From assembly GCA_004555735.1 (NCBI GenBank), contig SFHH01000020.1:1-23208 (forward strand): a DNA stretch of 23,208 nt. The letters run 5' to 3'. The stretch is from Acidaminococcus fermentans. Lineage in GTDB: Bacteria; Bacillota_C; Negativicutes; Acidaminococcales; Acidaminococcaceae. Position 1 is the stretch's first letter; the number at the start of each line of letters is the position of its first letter. Made by a program: the position numbers and the translations under genes. The notes beneath the pieces are model-generated. The model searched no databases. It saw nothing but the letters and a program-made list of their open reading frames with translations, and was not told where the DNA came from. Below are positions 6,619 through 14,013 of the stretch, one piece after another.

Positions 6619-7797
6619 ATGAAGAAAGTTTTTACGTCTGAATCAGTTACGGAAGGCCATCCTGATAAAATCGCCGATCAGATCTCTGATGCGGTACTGG
6701 ATGCCATCCTGGAACAGGACACGGATGCCCGAGTCGCCTGCGAAACCCTGGTGGCTACCGGCCAAATCCATATTGTAGGAGAAATCTCCACCAGCTGCTA
6801 TGTGGATATTGCCAAGATCGCCCGGCAGACGGTGATCGATATCGGCTACGACCGCGCCAAATATGGCTTTGATGGTTCCACCTGCGGAGTGCTGATTTCC
6901 ATCGATGAACAGTCTCCGGATATTGCCCAGGGTGTGGATGAATCTGATGAATCCAAACAGGGTGCCCAGGATGAAACGGAAAGAATCGGTGCCGGGGACC
7001 AGGGCATGATGTTCGGCTATGCCACGGACGAGACGCCGGAATATATGCCGCTGCCCATTTCCTTGGCCCATAAGCTGGCCCGTCGGCTGGCTCAGGTGCG
7101 CAAGGACGGGACCCTGCCCTATCTCCGTCCGGACGGCAAGACCCAGGTGACCGTGGAATACGACGGGGACAAACCGGTCCGGGTGGATACCATCGTGGTC
7201 TCAGCTCAGCACAGTCCGGATGTTTCCATGGAACAGCTGCGGAAGGATATCCTGGAACAGGTCATCCGGCCGGTGGTGCCAGCGAATCTCTTGGATGGAG
7301 CGACCATCTATCATATCAATCCTACCGGCCGGTTCGTCATCGGCGGCCCCCAAGGGGATTCCGGCTTGACAGGACGGAAAATCATCGTGGATACCTACGG
7401 GGGCATGGCCCGGCATGGAGGCGGGGCCTTCTCCGGGAAGGATCCCACCAAGGTGGACCGGAGTGCCGCCTATGCAGCCCGGTATGTGGCCAAGAATGTG
7501 GTGGCTGCCGGTCTGGCCAAAAAGTGCGAGATTCAGCTGGCTTATGCCATCGGGGTGGCCCGTCCTGTATCCATCAGTGTGAATACTTTTGGCACGGCGG
7601 CCATTCCCGAAGACAAGATCGTGGAATTGATCGAAAAGAACTTCTCCCTGACCCCGGCGGGTATCATCAAGAGCCTGGATCTGCGCCGGCCCATTTACCG
7701 GCAGACGGCGGCCTATGGCCATTTCGGCCGGACCGATGTGGATCTGCCCTGGGAACGGCTGGATAAAGTGGACGTGCTGAAAAAAGCACTGGAATAA
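6619..7797 (+). CDS. metK: S-adenosylmethionine synthetase
   Basis: A 392-aa cytoplasmic enzyme that makes SAM from methionine and ATP. Visible family motifs: TSESVTEGHPDKIADQISDA (GHPDK at 13-17, ATP site), GAGDQGMMFGYA (124-135), and the phosphate-binding loop HGGGAFSGKDPTKVDRSAAY (from 266). Full length for the family. AAGGAGG lies just before the ATG, immediately after the riboswitch T-tract. Expression should fall when SAM is abundant because of the S-box element. The stop codon is 1 nt from the priA start, so both are on one transcript. SAM made here also supplies the methyltransferases in the window (CobA, RsmB, RlmN). Confidence 0.98.
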   Translation: MKKVFTSESVTEGHPDKIADQISDAVLDAILEQDTDARVACETLVATGQIHIVGEISTSCYVDIAKIARQTVIDIGYDRAKYGFDGSTCGVLISIDEQSPDIAQGVDESDESKQGAQDETERIGAGDQGMMFGYATDETPEYMPLPISLAHKLARRLAQVRKDGTLPYLRPDGKTQVTVEYDGDKPVRVDTIVVSAQHSPDVSMEQLRKDILEQVIRPVVPANLLDGATIYHINPTGRFVIGGPQGDSGLTGRKIIVDTYGGMARHGGGAFSGKDPTKVDRSAAYAARYVAKNVVAAGLAKKCEIQLAYAIGVARPVSISVNTFGTAAIPEDKIVELIEKNFSLTPAGIIKSLDLRRPIYRQTAAYGHFGRTDVDLPWERLDKVDVLKKALE

Positions 7798-7798
7798 G

Positions 7799-10192
7799 AT
7801 GGAATACGCAAAGGTTGCCATCAATCTGCCGGCCAAAAACATCTTTCGGCAGTTCACCTACCATGTCCCGGAAACCCTGGATTTCCTGGACCAGGGCTGG
7901 CGGGTGGTGGTGCCTTTCGGCCAGCAGCTGCTGGAAGGGTTCATCGTGGAAGAGGACCGGGAACCAGACTGTACCCGGGAGCTGAAAGACATCGCCGATG
8001 TGGTAGGGACGGAGCCTTGGTTCGACCACGAGATGCTGGCTACAGCTTATTGGCTGTCCCGATATTATCTGTGTGCGCTGGCCGAAGCCCTGCGCCTGTT
8101 CATCCCAGGTAAACGCAGTTTGGCAGCAGTGGGGAAATATGTGACCGTACCTGGAGCAGCCGGACTTTCCCCGGCAGAACAGGAGTTGTATGACTTCCTG
8201 ACGCTGAAGGGACCTCTGCCCAGGAAAGCCATCCGCCAGCTGCCTGGAGGAGAAGATGCCCTGAAAGGGCTGATCACCCGGCAGGCTGTTGTCCTGTCCT
8301 ATGACGTAAAATATAAATTGCGGGAGAAAACCGAACGGACCTTTGCCATAACACCGGAAGGGCTGGCGGCAAATGGGAACGGAGAGGTCCGGGGCAAAAG
8401 CCAGAAGGCTGCCCTGGGCCTTTTGCCATGGGGGAAAGAGCTGAGTGCTGGAGCATTGGAACAACAGGGCATCTCGGCGGAGGTATTGCGGAACCTGGTC
8501 CGGAAGGGATGGCTCTCGGAAGGGCGCCGGCGGATCCTCCGGGACAGCTACCAGGGACTGGAAGCTCCTAAAGAAATCCTGGAATTGACAGAAGAGCAGC
8601 AGGCTGCCATCCAGGCAGTAGAGGCGGCAGAGGAAAAGCGGGAAGCCAGGACATTTCTCCTCCAGGGGATCACTGGCAGCGGCAAGACGGAAGTCTATCT
8701 GCGTCTCACGGCTAAGGCCCTCCAGGAAGGTCGGCAGGTCCTGGTCTTGGTGCCGGAAATCGCCCTGACCGGGCAAGTGGTCAAACGCTTCAAAGCCTGG
8801 TTCGGGGCGGCCGTGGCTGTGGCACACAGCCGGCTTTCCTCTGGGGAACGGGCGGATGTATGGTGCCGGATGCGTTCTGGACAGGCCCGGGTGCTGATCG
8901 GAGTGCGGTCTGCGGTGTTCTGTCCCTTTTCTGCACTGGGTCTGATCCTCATCGATGAAGAACACGAGGGAGCCTACAAACAGGAGGAACGGCCCAGTTA
9001 CCATGCCCGGCTGGTGGCCCAGTACCGGGCCCATCAGTGGAAGGTCCCGGTGGTCCTGGGGTCTGCCACACCGGACCTGGAATCCTATTATCTGGCGGAA
9101 AAAGACATCTACACCCATCTGCGGCTGACCCATCGGGCCAAAGCTGGAAGCCATCTTCCCCAAGTATCCATTGTGGATATGCGGGAAGAGCTGCAGCGGG
9201 GGAACCGGAGCGTCCTTTCCGATGTCCTGCGTTCCCGGTTGGAGACTACGGTGGGAAAGGGCGAACAGGCCATCATCCTCCTGAATCGGCGGGGATTCTC
9301 GACCTTTGTCCTATGCCGGGACTGCGGAGAAGCTCTTAGCTGTCCCAATTGCGCGGTATCTCTGGTCTACCATGCCAGGGAACAGCTGATGGAGTGCCAT
9401 TACTGCGGCCATACGGAACCGGTCCCCACCCGCTGCCCTCATTGCGGCAGTCCCCGGATCCGGTTCTTTGGGACCGGGACGGAAAAAGCAGAGACGGAGA
9501 TCCGGGCACTGTGTCCGGGAGTGAAGCCTCTGCGCATGGACCAGGATTCTACTGGAAAAAAATTCGCCCATGACCGGATCCTCCAGGCGTTCCGCAGCGG
9601 GGACTATAATGTGCTGCTGGGGACCCAGATGGTGGCCAAGGGCCATGATATCCCCAACGTGACGCTGGTGGGGGTGCTCAGTGCCGATTCTCAGCTGAAT
9701 CTGCCGGATTTCCGCAGCGGAGAACGCTGTTTCGCCCTGCTCACCCAGGCTGCTGGGCGGGCTGGACGGGGAGATAGACCGGGTCAGGTGATCTTCCAAG
9801 CCTATGACGCGGAGAATCCCATCCTCCAGATGGCGGCCCGGCAGGATTATGATGGCTTTGCCCAAAGGGAACTGGCACTGCGGAAGGAATTGCAGTATCC
9901 GCCTTTTGTCCGGATGCTGAAGGTCACAGTACTCCACAAAAAGGAAGAGGAAGCCCTGGCTACCGCCCAGCGCCTGGTGAACGCCCTGGAGGCCTGGAAA
10001 ATGGAAAGTGGGCATCCGTTGGAGATCCTGGGACCTTTTCCGGCCATCGTGGCACGGGTGAACCAGATCTACCGGATCAATGTGCTGCTGAAGAGCCCCC
10101 GGATGAAGCCGGTGAAAGAATGGCTCTGGCAGTCAGAATACCGGGAAATGGCCAATGTGTATTTCGATGTGGATCCTATGAGTGTGGTGTAG
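7799..10192 (+). CDS. priA: Primosomal protein N' (replication restart helicase PriA)
   Basis: A 797-aa superfamily-2 helicase that reloads the replication machinery at stalled forks. N-terminal DNA 3'-end-binding domain ~1-100 (KVAINLPAKNIFRQFTYHVPE), then Walker A GITGSGKTEVYL (290-301, Lys296) and the DEEH box (386-389). The zinc-binding cysteine array spans 506-549 (CRDCG, CPNC, CHYCG, CPHCG), followed by helicase motifs (GTQMVAKGHDIPNVTLV, LTQAAGRAGRG). Length is typical of Firmicute PriA. There is no strong ribosome site; with a 1-nt gap to metK, translational coupling is likely. Sharing the metK riboswitch ties replication restart expression to SAM level unless an internal promoter, not obvious to me, exists. 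A repeat element and terminator follow. Confidence 0.97.
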   Translation: MEYAKVAINLPAKNIFRQFTYHVPETLDFLDQGWRVVVPFGQQLLEGFIVEEDREPDCTRELKDIADVVGTEPWFDHEMLATAYWLSRYYLCALAEALRLFIPGKRSLAAVGKYVTVPGAAGLSPAEQELYDFLTLKGPLPRKAIRQLPGGEDALKGLITRQAVVLSYDVKYKLREKTERTFAITPEGLAANGNGEVRGKSQKAALGLLPWGKELSAGALEQQGISAEVLRNLVRKGWLSEGRRRILRDSYQGLEAPKEILELTEEQQAAIQAVEAAEEKREARTFLLQGITGSGKTEVYLRLTAKALQEGRQVLVLVPEIALTGQVVKRFKAWFGAAVAVAHSRLSSGERADVWCRMRSGQARVLIGVRSAVFCPFSALGLILIDEEHEGAYKQEERPSYHARLVAQYRAHQWKVPVVLGSATPDLESYYLAEKDIYTHLRLTHRAKAGSHLPQVSIVDMREELQRGNRSVLSDVLRSRLETTVGKGEQAIILLNRRGFSTFVLCRDCGEALSCPNCAVSLVYHAREQLMECHYCGHTEPVPTRCPHCGSPRIRFFGTGTEKAETEIRALCPGVKPLRMDQDSTGKKFAHDRILQAFRSGDYNVLLGTQMVAKGHDIPNVTLVGVLSADSQLNLPDFRSGERCFALLTQAAGRAGRGDRPGQVIFQAYDAENPILQMAARQDYDGFAQRELALRKELQYPPFVRMLKVTVLHKKEEEALATAQRLVNALEAWKMESGHPLEILGPFPAIVARVNQIYRINVLLKSPRMKPVKEWLWQSEYREMANVYFDVDPMSVV

Positions 10193-10196
10193 GGGG

Positions 10197-10218
10197 AGCT
10201 GTTGCATGGGCAACAGCT
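10197..10218 (+). repeat. Hairpin I of the heptamer element (no T-tract)
   Basis: AGCTGTTGC-ATGG-GCAACAGCT, a perfect 9-bp stem 4 nt after the priA stop. It has no T-run, so it is not a conventional terminator. An equivalent CTGTTGC/GCAACAG hairpin opens the second copy at 20621-20638. Confidence 0.85.
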
Positions 10219-10219
10219 T

Positions 10220-10381
10220 GTCATAAGTCATAGGTCATACGCTGATGGAAGCCAGCTTTGCTGGCTCCGAATTTAGGAAAACCAGTTGGAGCCTGAAACA
10301 GGTTTTGAAATTTCATGATCAATTTGAAAAATTGATTTCCAAAAGCGTATGACGTATGACGTATGACGTCTGACCTATGAC
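10220..10381 (+). repeat. Heptamer-repeat inverted element (copy 1, expanded)
   Basis: Left arm: three tandem heptamers GTCATAA, GTCATAG, GTCATAC (10220-10240). Right arm: five direct heptamers GTATGAC, GTATGAC, GTATGAC, GTCTGAC, CTATGAC (10347-10381). The arms are complementary (GTCATACGC at 10234-10242 pairs with GCGTATGAC at 10345-10353, continuing with one mismatch per unit). They enclose about 100 bp with its own hairpins: AGCCAGC-TTT-GCTGGCT (10250-10266), CCTG-AAA-CAGG (10292-10302) and ATCAATTT-GAA-AAATTGAT (10318-10336). No credible protein is encoded. A shorter relative occurs at 20642-20671. It could be a mobile or spreading intergenic repeat, or a structured 3' RNA; nothing here identifies a known family. 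Confidence 0.8.
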
Positions 10382-10386
10382 GGAAG

Positions 10387-10430
10387 GTTGCCGTATATGT
10401 GCGATTTTCACACATGCGGCAACTTTTTTT
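10387..10430 (+). terminator. Terminator after priA, at the end of repeat copy 1
   Basis: GTTGCCG (10387-10393) pairs with CGGCAAC (10417-10423), with an inner ATGTG/CACAT helix, followed by eight T's. It ends the metK-priA unit. The GTTGC/GCAAC arms are the same as those in hairpin I at 10197-10218. Confidence 0.9.
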
Positions 10431-10439
10431 TATGTCCTA

Positions 10440-10448
10440 TGGTATAAT
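10440..10448 (+). promoter_or_regulatory. def operon promoter (extended -10)
   Basis: TGGTATAAT (TGnTATAAT, hexamer 10443-10448) starts about 10 bp after the terminator T-tract. The -35 region would overlap the terminator stem and T-tract and has no good hexamer. Ribosome site AGGAG (10467-10471) precedes the def ATG. Confidence 0.65.
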
Positions 10449-10481
10449 AGAGAGTAAAATTGTGATAGGAGTCGATGAAAT

Positions 10482-10958
10482 ATGGCAATCTATGATATTG
10501 TAAAAGTGGGGGCTCCGATCCTCCGGGAAAAGGCAGCCCCTGTCACTCGTTTCGATAAAAAACTGGGCCGTCTGCTGAAGGATATGGCAGAAACCATGTA
10601 TGCAGCCAATGGCTGCGGTTTGGCTGCGCCTCAGATCGGTCTCAGCAAACGGCTGGTGGTCATCGATGCCGGAGATGGGGCAGGCATCCGGGAATTCGTG
10701 AATCCGGTACTGACGGATCCAGTAGGAGAAGCTGTGGATTCCGAAGGCTGCCTCAGCGTTCCTTCTTACGAAGGAGAAGTCAAGCGAGCGGCCCAGATCA
10801 CCGTCCATTTCCAGGACCGGAAGGGAGATCATTACCGGCTGACGGCAGAAGGGCTCCTGGCCCGGGCTCTCCAGCACGAATGCGATCATCTGGAGGGGAT
10901 CCTGTTCATTGACAAGGCCCTCAGCCTCTCTGCAAAACCAAAGGAAGAAAACGTATGA
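10482..10958 (+). CDS. def: Peptide deformylase
   Basis: A 158-aa metalloenzyme that removes the formyl group from nascent proteins at the ribosome. All three family motifs are present: GCGLAAPQIG (44-53), EGCLSVP (88-94, metal ligand Cys90) and HECDH (132-136, metal ligands His132 and His136, catalytic Glu133). Size is typical of the short bacterial type 1/3 group. An out-of-frame ATG at 10475 is ignored because the ATG at 10482 gives the canonical MAIYDIVKVG start. It is the first gene of the operon and overlaps fmt by ATGA; Def and Fmt act at opposite ends of the formyl-methionine cycle. Confidence 0.98.
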   Translation: MAIYDIVKVGAPILREKAAPVTRFDKKLGRLLKDMAETMYAANGCGLAAPQIGLSKRLVVIDAGDGAGIREFVNPVLTDPVGEAVDSEGCLSVPSYEGEVKRAAQITVHFQDRKGDHYRLTAEGLLARALQHECDHLEGILFIDKALSLSAKPKEENV

Positions 10959-11890
10959 AAATCGTATTTATGGGAACACCGGAATTTGCTGCGGCCAGCC
11001 TGCAAGCCCTGGTAAGAGCCGGTCTCTATGAAATCGCGGCAGTAGTCACCCAGCCGGATCGTCCCAAAGGGCGGGGCCATAAGGTCATGATGAGCCCTGT
11101 GAAGGAATATGCTCTTTCCCAGGGCCTTCCGGTGCTCCAGCCAGAACGGGTGAAAACTCCGGAATTCCAGGCGGAGATGGAAAAAATCCGTCCAGAATTG
11201 ATCGTAGTCGCTGCTTTTGGACAGTTCCTGCCCAAAGCCTTGCTGGAACTGCCCCGGTATGGTTGCATCAATGTCCATGCTTCCCTGCTGCCGAAGTACC
11301 GGGGGGCAGCACCCATCCACTATGCCATCTTAAAGGGAGAAAAAGAAGCCGGTGTGACCATCATGCAGATGGACGTGGGGATGGATACAGGTGCCATGCT
11401 CAGTAAAGTATCTGTGCCAGTGGGGCCGGAAATGACCCAGGGAGAACTCCATGATATCCTGAAGGAAAAGGGGGCGCAGCTGCTCCTGGACACCATCCCT
11501 CGTTTGGTGAAGGGAAACATCCAGGCAGTTCCCCAGCCGGAAGAAGAAGCTACCTATGCTTCCCTCATTACCCGGGATATGGAAAAGCTGGATTGGAGCA
11601 GGACGGCAGAAGGACTCCACGATCAAATCCGGGCTTTTGATCCCTGGCCGGGCTCTTTTACCCTGCTGCCTGATGGGAAACGGCTGAAAGTCTGGAAGAG
11701 CCGCGTGCTGGAAACCTGCAGCCAGGAGGTTCCAGGGACCGTGCTCCAAGCAGATCCCAAAGGGTTCCGGGTGGCCTGTGGCAAGGGCAGTCTGGAAATC
11801 CTGGAATGTCAGCCGGAGGGAAAGAAACGGATGGCAGCCGCTCCTTTTGTCAACGGCAAGCACGTCAAACCAGGGGATAGGCTGGCATAG
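10955..11890 (+). CDS. fmt: Methionyl-tRNA formyltransferase
   Basis: A 311-aa cytoplasmic enzyme that formylates initiator Met-tRNA using 10-formyl-tetrahydrofolate. The N-terminal Rossmann domain begins MKIVFMGTPEFAAASLQALV, and the catalytic segment is NVHASLLPKYRGAAPIHYAI with Asn106 and His108. Asp144 follows in VGMDTGAML; these numbers coincide with the catalytic Asn/His/Asp of E. coli Fmt. A C-terminal OB-like domain covers about residues 205-311 (ITRDMEKLDWSRTAEGLHDQ, then FVNGKHVKPGDRL). Full length. The start overlaps the def stop by ATGA. Confidence 0.98.
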   Translation: MKIVFMGTPEFAAASLQALVRAGLYEIAAVVTQPDRPKGRGHKVMMSPVKEYALSQGLPVLQPERVKTPEFQAEMEKIRPELIVVAAFGQFLPKALLELPRYGCINVHASLLPKYRGAAPIHYAILKGEKEAGVTIMQMDVGMDTGAMLSKVSVPVGPEMTQGELHDILKEKGAQLLLDTIPRLVKGNIQAVPQPEEEATYASLITRDMEKLDWSRTAEGLHDQIRAFDPWPGSFTLLPDGKRLKVWKSRVLETCSQEVPGTVLQADPKGFRVACGKGSLEILECQPEGKKRMAAAPFVNGKHVKPGDRLA

Positions 11891-11893
11891 ATC

Positions 11894-12667
11894 ATGGGTA
11901 TGGGATTTCGGCCGAAGAAACGGCTTTTCATGGCACTGGCTTCTCTGGCCGTCCTTTTGGCGGCCGGCGCAGCCTATGGTTTGTGGCAGATCATGGTGCC
12001 AGGACTGACCCAGCTCCATCCCTGGCTGCCCCAGGTCATAGGCTGGGTGCTGCTTTTGCTCATCCTGGCCCTTTGTTCCGGGATCGTGGGAATCGTCTTG
12101 GCCATCCTGGGCTTTCCTACCATCCGGTTCTTTTATTTCTGGGCGTGGCATATCATCAATTTTGTATATCCCTTAGCCATTTTCCTGGGGAAGATGATGG
12201 GTATTTCCAAACGGAGGGTGGAACAGTCCTTCATTGAAGTGAGCAACCATCTGGTCCGGCGCCAGCATATCCGGGTGCCGGCCAGCCGTCTGCTGATCCT
12301 GACACCCCACTGCATCCAGCTGGATATCTGTCCTTATAAAGTGACCCGGGATATCAACAACTGCCATCAATGCGGCCGCTGCGGAGTGGGGCAGCTTTTG
12401 GCTCTGTCACAGAAGTATGGGGTCCATGTGGCCATCGCTACAGGGGGGACTCTGGCCCGGCAGGCTGTGAAAAAGGCCCGTCCTAAAGCCATCCTGGCAG
12501 TGGCCTGTGAACGGGATCTGACCAGCGGGATCCAAGATGTGTTTCCCCTGCCGGTCATCGGGGTACTGAATGAACGGCCGAATGGCCCTTGTTTCAATAC
12601 CCGGGCGGATATGGGAAAAATCGAAGAGGCCATACGGTCTTTTATTTTGGAAGAGGAAGGATCATGA
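11894..12667 (+). CDS. DUF116 membrane protein with cysteine cluster
   Basis: A 257-aa protein of unknown function. Two to three hydrophobic segments lie in the first ~105 residues (ALASLAVLLAAGAAYGLWQI; VLLLLILALCSGIVGIVLAI; a weaker YFWAWHIINFVYPLAIFLG), anchoring it in the cytoplasmic membrane. The soluble C-terminal part carries Cys146, Cys157, Cys160 and Cys163 (spacing X10-X2-X2, in DICPYKVTRDINNCHQCGRC), plus Cys205 (AVACERDL) and Cys233 (GPCFNT). The close-set cysteines suggest an iron-sulfur or zinc site, which is inference. It lies between fmt and rsmB, an arrangement I recall from other Firmicutes. The start has a weak ribosome site and an alternative ATG two codons later. Function not assigned. 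Confidence 0.85.
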   Translation: MGMGFRPKKRLFMALASLAVLLAAGAAYGLWQIMVPGLTQLHPWLPQVIGWVLLLLILALCSGIVGIVLAILGFPTIRFFYFWAWHIINFVYPLAIFLGKMMGISKRRVEQSFIEVSNHLVRRQHIRVPASRLLILTPHCIQLDICPYKVTRDINNCHQCGRCGVGQLLALSQKYGVHVAIATGGTLARQAVKKARPKAILAVACERDLTSGIQDVFPLPVIGVLNERPNGPCFNTRADMGKIEEAIRSFILEEEGS

Positions 12668-14004
12668 AAGAAACTGGAAAGAATCCAAGAGAAACTGCGC
12701 TGTTGATCTTAGAACAGATCTTTCTCAAGGGAGCTTATGCAAATCTGGCATTGGCCCAGGGCCTGCGCAGGGCTTCCCTGTCTCTCCTTGACCGGAAACT
12801 GGCTACAGAGCTGGTCTATGGAACGGTCAAGACCCTGGGGACCCTGGACTGGTACCTGGCCAAGGTGGTGAACCGTCCTCTGCGGAAACTGGATCCTTTG
12901 GTCCTGGTGATCCTGCGTCTGGGAGCCTATCAGCTGCTGTATCTGGACCGGATCCCGGTTTCTGCAGCCTGCAATGAAAGTGTGGAACTGGCCAAGAAAT
13001 GGGTCCATGAAGGGGCCGCGAAACTGGTGAACGGTGCCCTGCGGCAGCTGGCTCGGACCAAAGACCAGTGGAAATTCCCTCAGGGACCGGAAAAGGAATT
13101 GGAACGGATCGCCCTGGAATATTACCACCCAAAATGGCTAGTACGGCGGTGGAAATTCCGCTACGGGTTGGCTGAAGCCATCAAGATCTGTGAATTCGAT
13201 AATGCCCGTCCGGCTTTTTCCTTCCGGGTCAATACGCTCCGGGATAGCCGGGATGGTCTCCAAGAAAAAATGGCGGAAAAGGGCATCGGGACCCGTCCTT
13301 CCTGCTGGTCTCCGGACGGTCTCATCTGTGACAGCCTGCCTTCCCTGGATACTCTGGTGGAGTCCTTCGGACCGGATATCTACATCCAAGATGAAAGCTC
13401 GATGCTGGATGCGGCAGTCCTGGATCCCCAGCCTGGGGACCGGGTCCTGGATCTGTGCAGCGCTCCGGGAGGGAAGACCACCCATCTGGCCCAGAAGATG
13501 CAGGACCGGGGAGAGATCCTGGCCCTGGATCTGTACGATCATAAGCTGGAACTGGTCCGGGAGAATGCCCGAAGGCTGGGGATCCAGTGCATCCGGACAG
13601 AAAAACAGGACGGGACCGTCTTCGTACCGGATTGGGAAGAGTCAGCGGACCGAGTCCTGGTGGATGCTCCCTGCAGCGGACTGGGTGTGCTGAATCGGCG
13701 GGCAGAAGCCCGGTGGACCAAGGACGAACGGTCTCTCAGCCAATTCCCGCCCCTGCAGAAAAAAATCCTGGAAAATGGGGCCCGGTATGTAAAACCAGGC
13801 GGACGGCTGCTCTACAGCACCTGTACCCTGGAACAGGATGAAAATACCCGGGTGCGGAAGTGGTTCCTGGAAAATCATCCAGAATTCGTCCCTGTGCCCT
13901 TTTCCCATCCGGTGACCGGAGAGAGCTTGGAAGAACTCCAGATCCTGCCCCAGAGGGATGGCATCAACGGGTTCTATCTTTGTCTTTTTGCCAAACGAAA
14001 GTGA
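12664..14004 (+). CDS. rsmB: 16S rRNA m5C967 methyltransferase
   Basis: A 446-aa SAM-dependent RNA methyltransferase. The N-terminal NusB-like RNA-binding domain (about 5-140: NPRETALLILEQIFLKGAYA, LVYGTVKTLGTLDWYL) is followed by the Rossmann catalytic domain with DLCSAPGGKTTHLAQ (from Asp263). The two RsmB/Nop2 cysteines are present: Cys337 in DAPCSGLGVL and Cys387 in YSTCTLEQDEN. I chose the ATG at 12664, which overlaps the upstream stop by ATGA with an AGGAAGGATC leader, rather than an ATG 75 nt upstream that would add residues unlike the family. Adjacent to rlmN, so two rRNA methyltransferases are co-expressed. Confidence 0.95.
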   Translation: MKETGKNPRETALLILEQIFLKGAYANLALAQGLRRASLSLLDRKLATELVYGTVKTLGTLDWYLAKVVNRPLRKLDPLVLVILRLGAYQLLYLDRIPVSAACNESVELAKKWVHEGAAKLVNGALRQLARTKDQWKFPQGPEKELERIALEYYHPKWLVRRWKFRYGLAEAIKICEFDNARPAFSFRVNTLRDSRDGLQEKMAEKGIGTRPSCWSPDGLICDSLPSLDTLVESFGPDIYIQDESSMLDAAVLDPQPGDRVLDLCSAPGGKTTHLAQKMQDRGEILALDLYDHKLELVRENARRLGIQCIRTEKQDGTVFVPDWEESADRVLVDAPCSGLGVLNRRAEARWTKDERSLSQFPPLQKKILENGARYVKPGGRLLYSTCTLEQDENTRVRKWFLENHPEFVPVPFSHPVTGESLEELQILPQRDGINGFYLCLFAKRK

Positions 14005-14013
14005 GAACACACC

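Noticed and set aside
7667..9163. 498-codon minus-strand open frame opposite metK/priA
   Set aside because: Antisense shadow of two unambiguous genes; no motif, no ribosome site of note.
10220..10381. CRISPR array
   Set aside because: The units are contiguous 7-bp heptamers in opposite orientations without spacers, and no cas gene is near.
10221..10415. 64-codon minus-strand frame through the heptamer element
   Set aside because: It is made of the repeat itself and reads into the terminator; the element's pairing symmetry explains the sequence better than coding.
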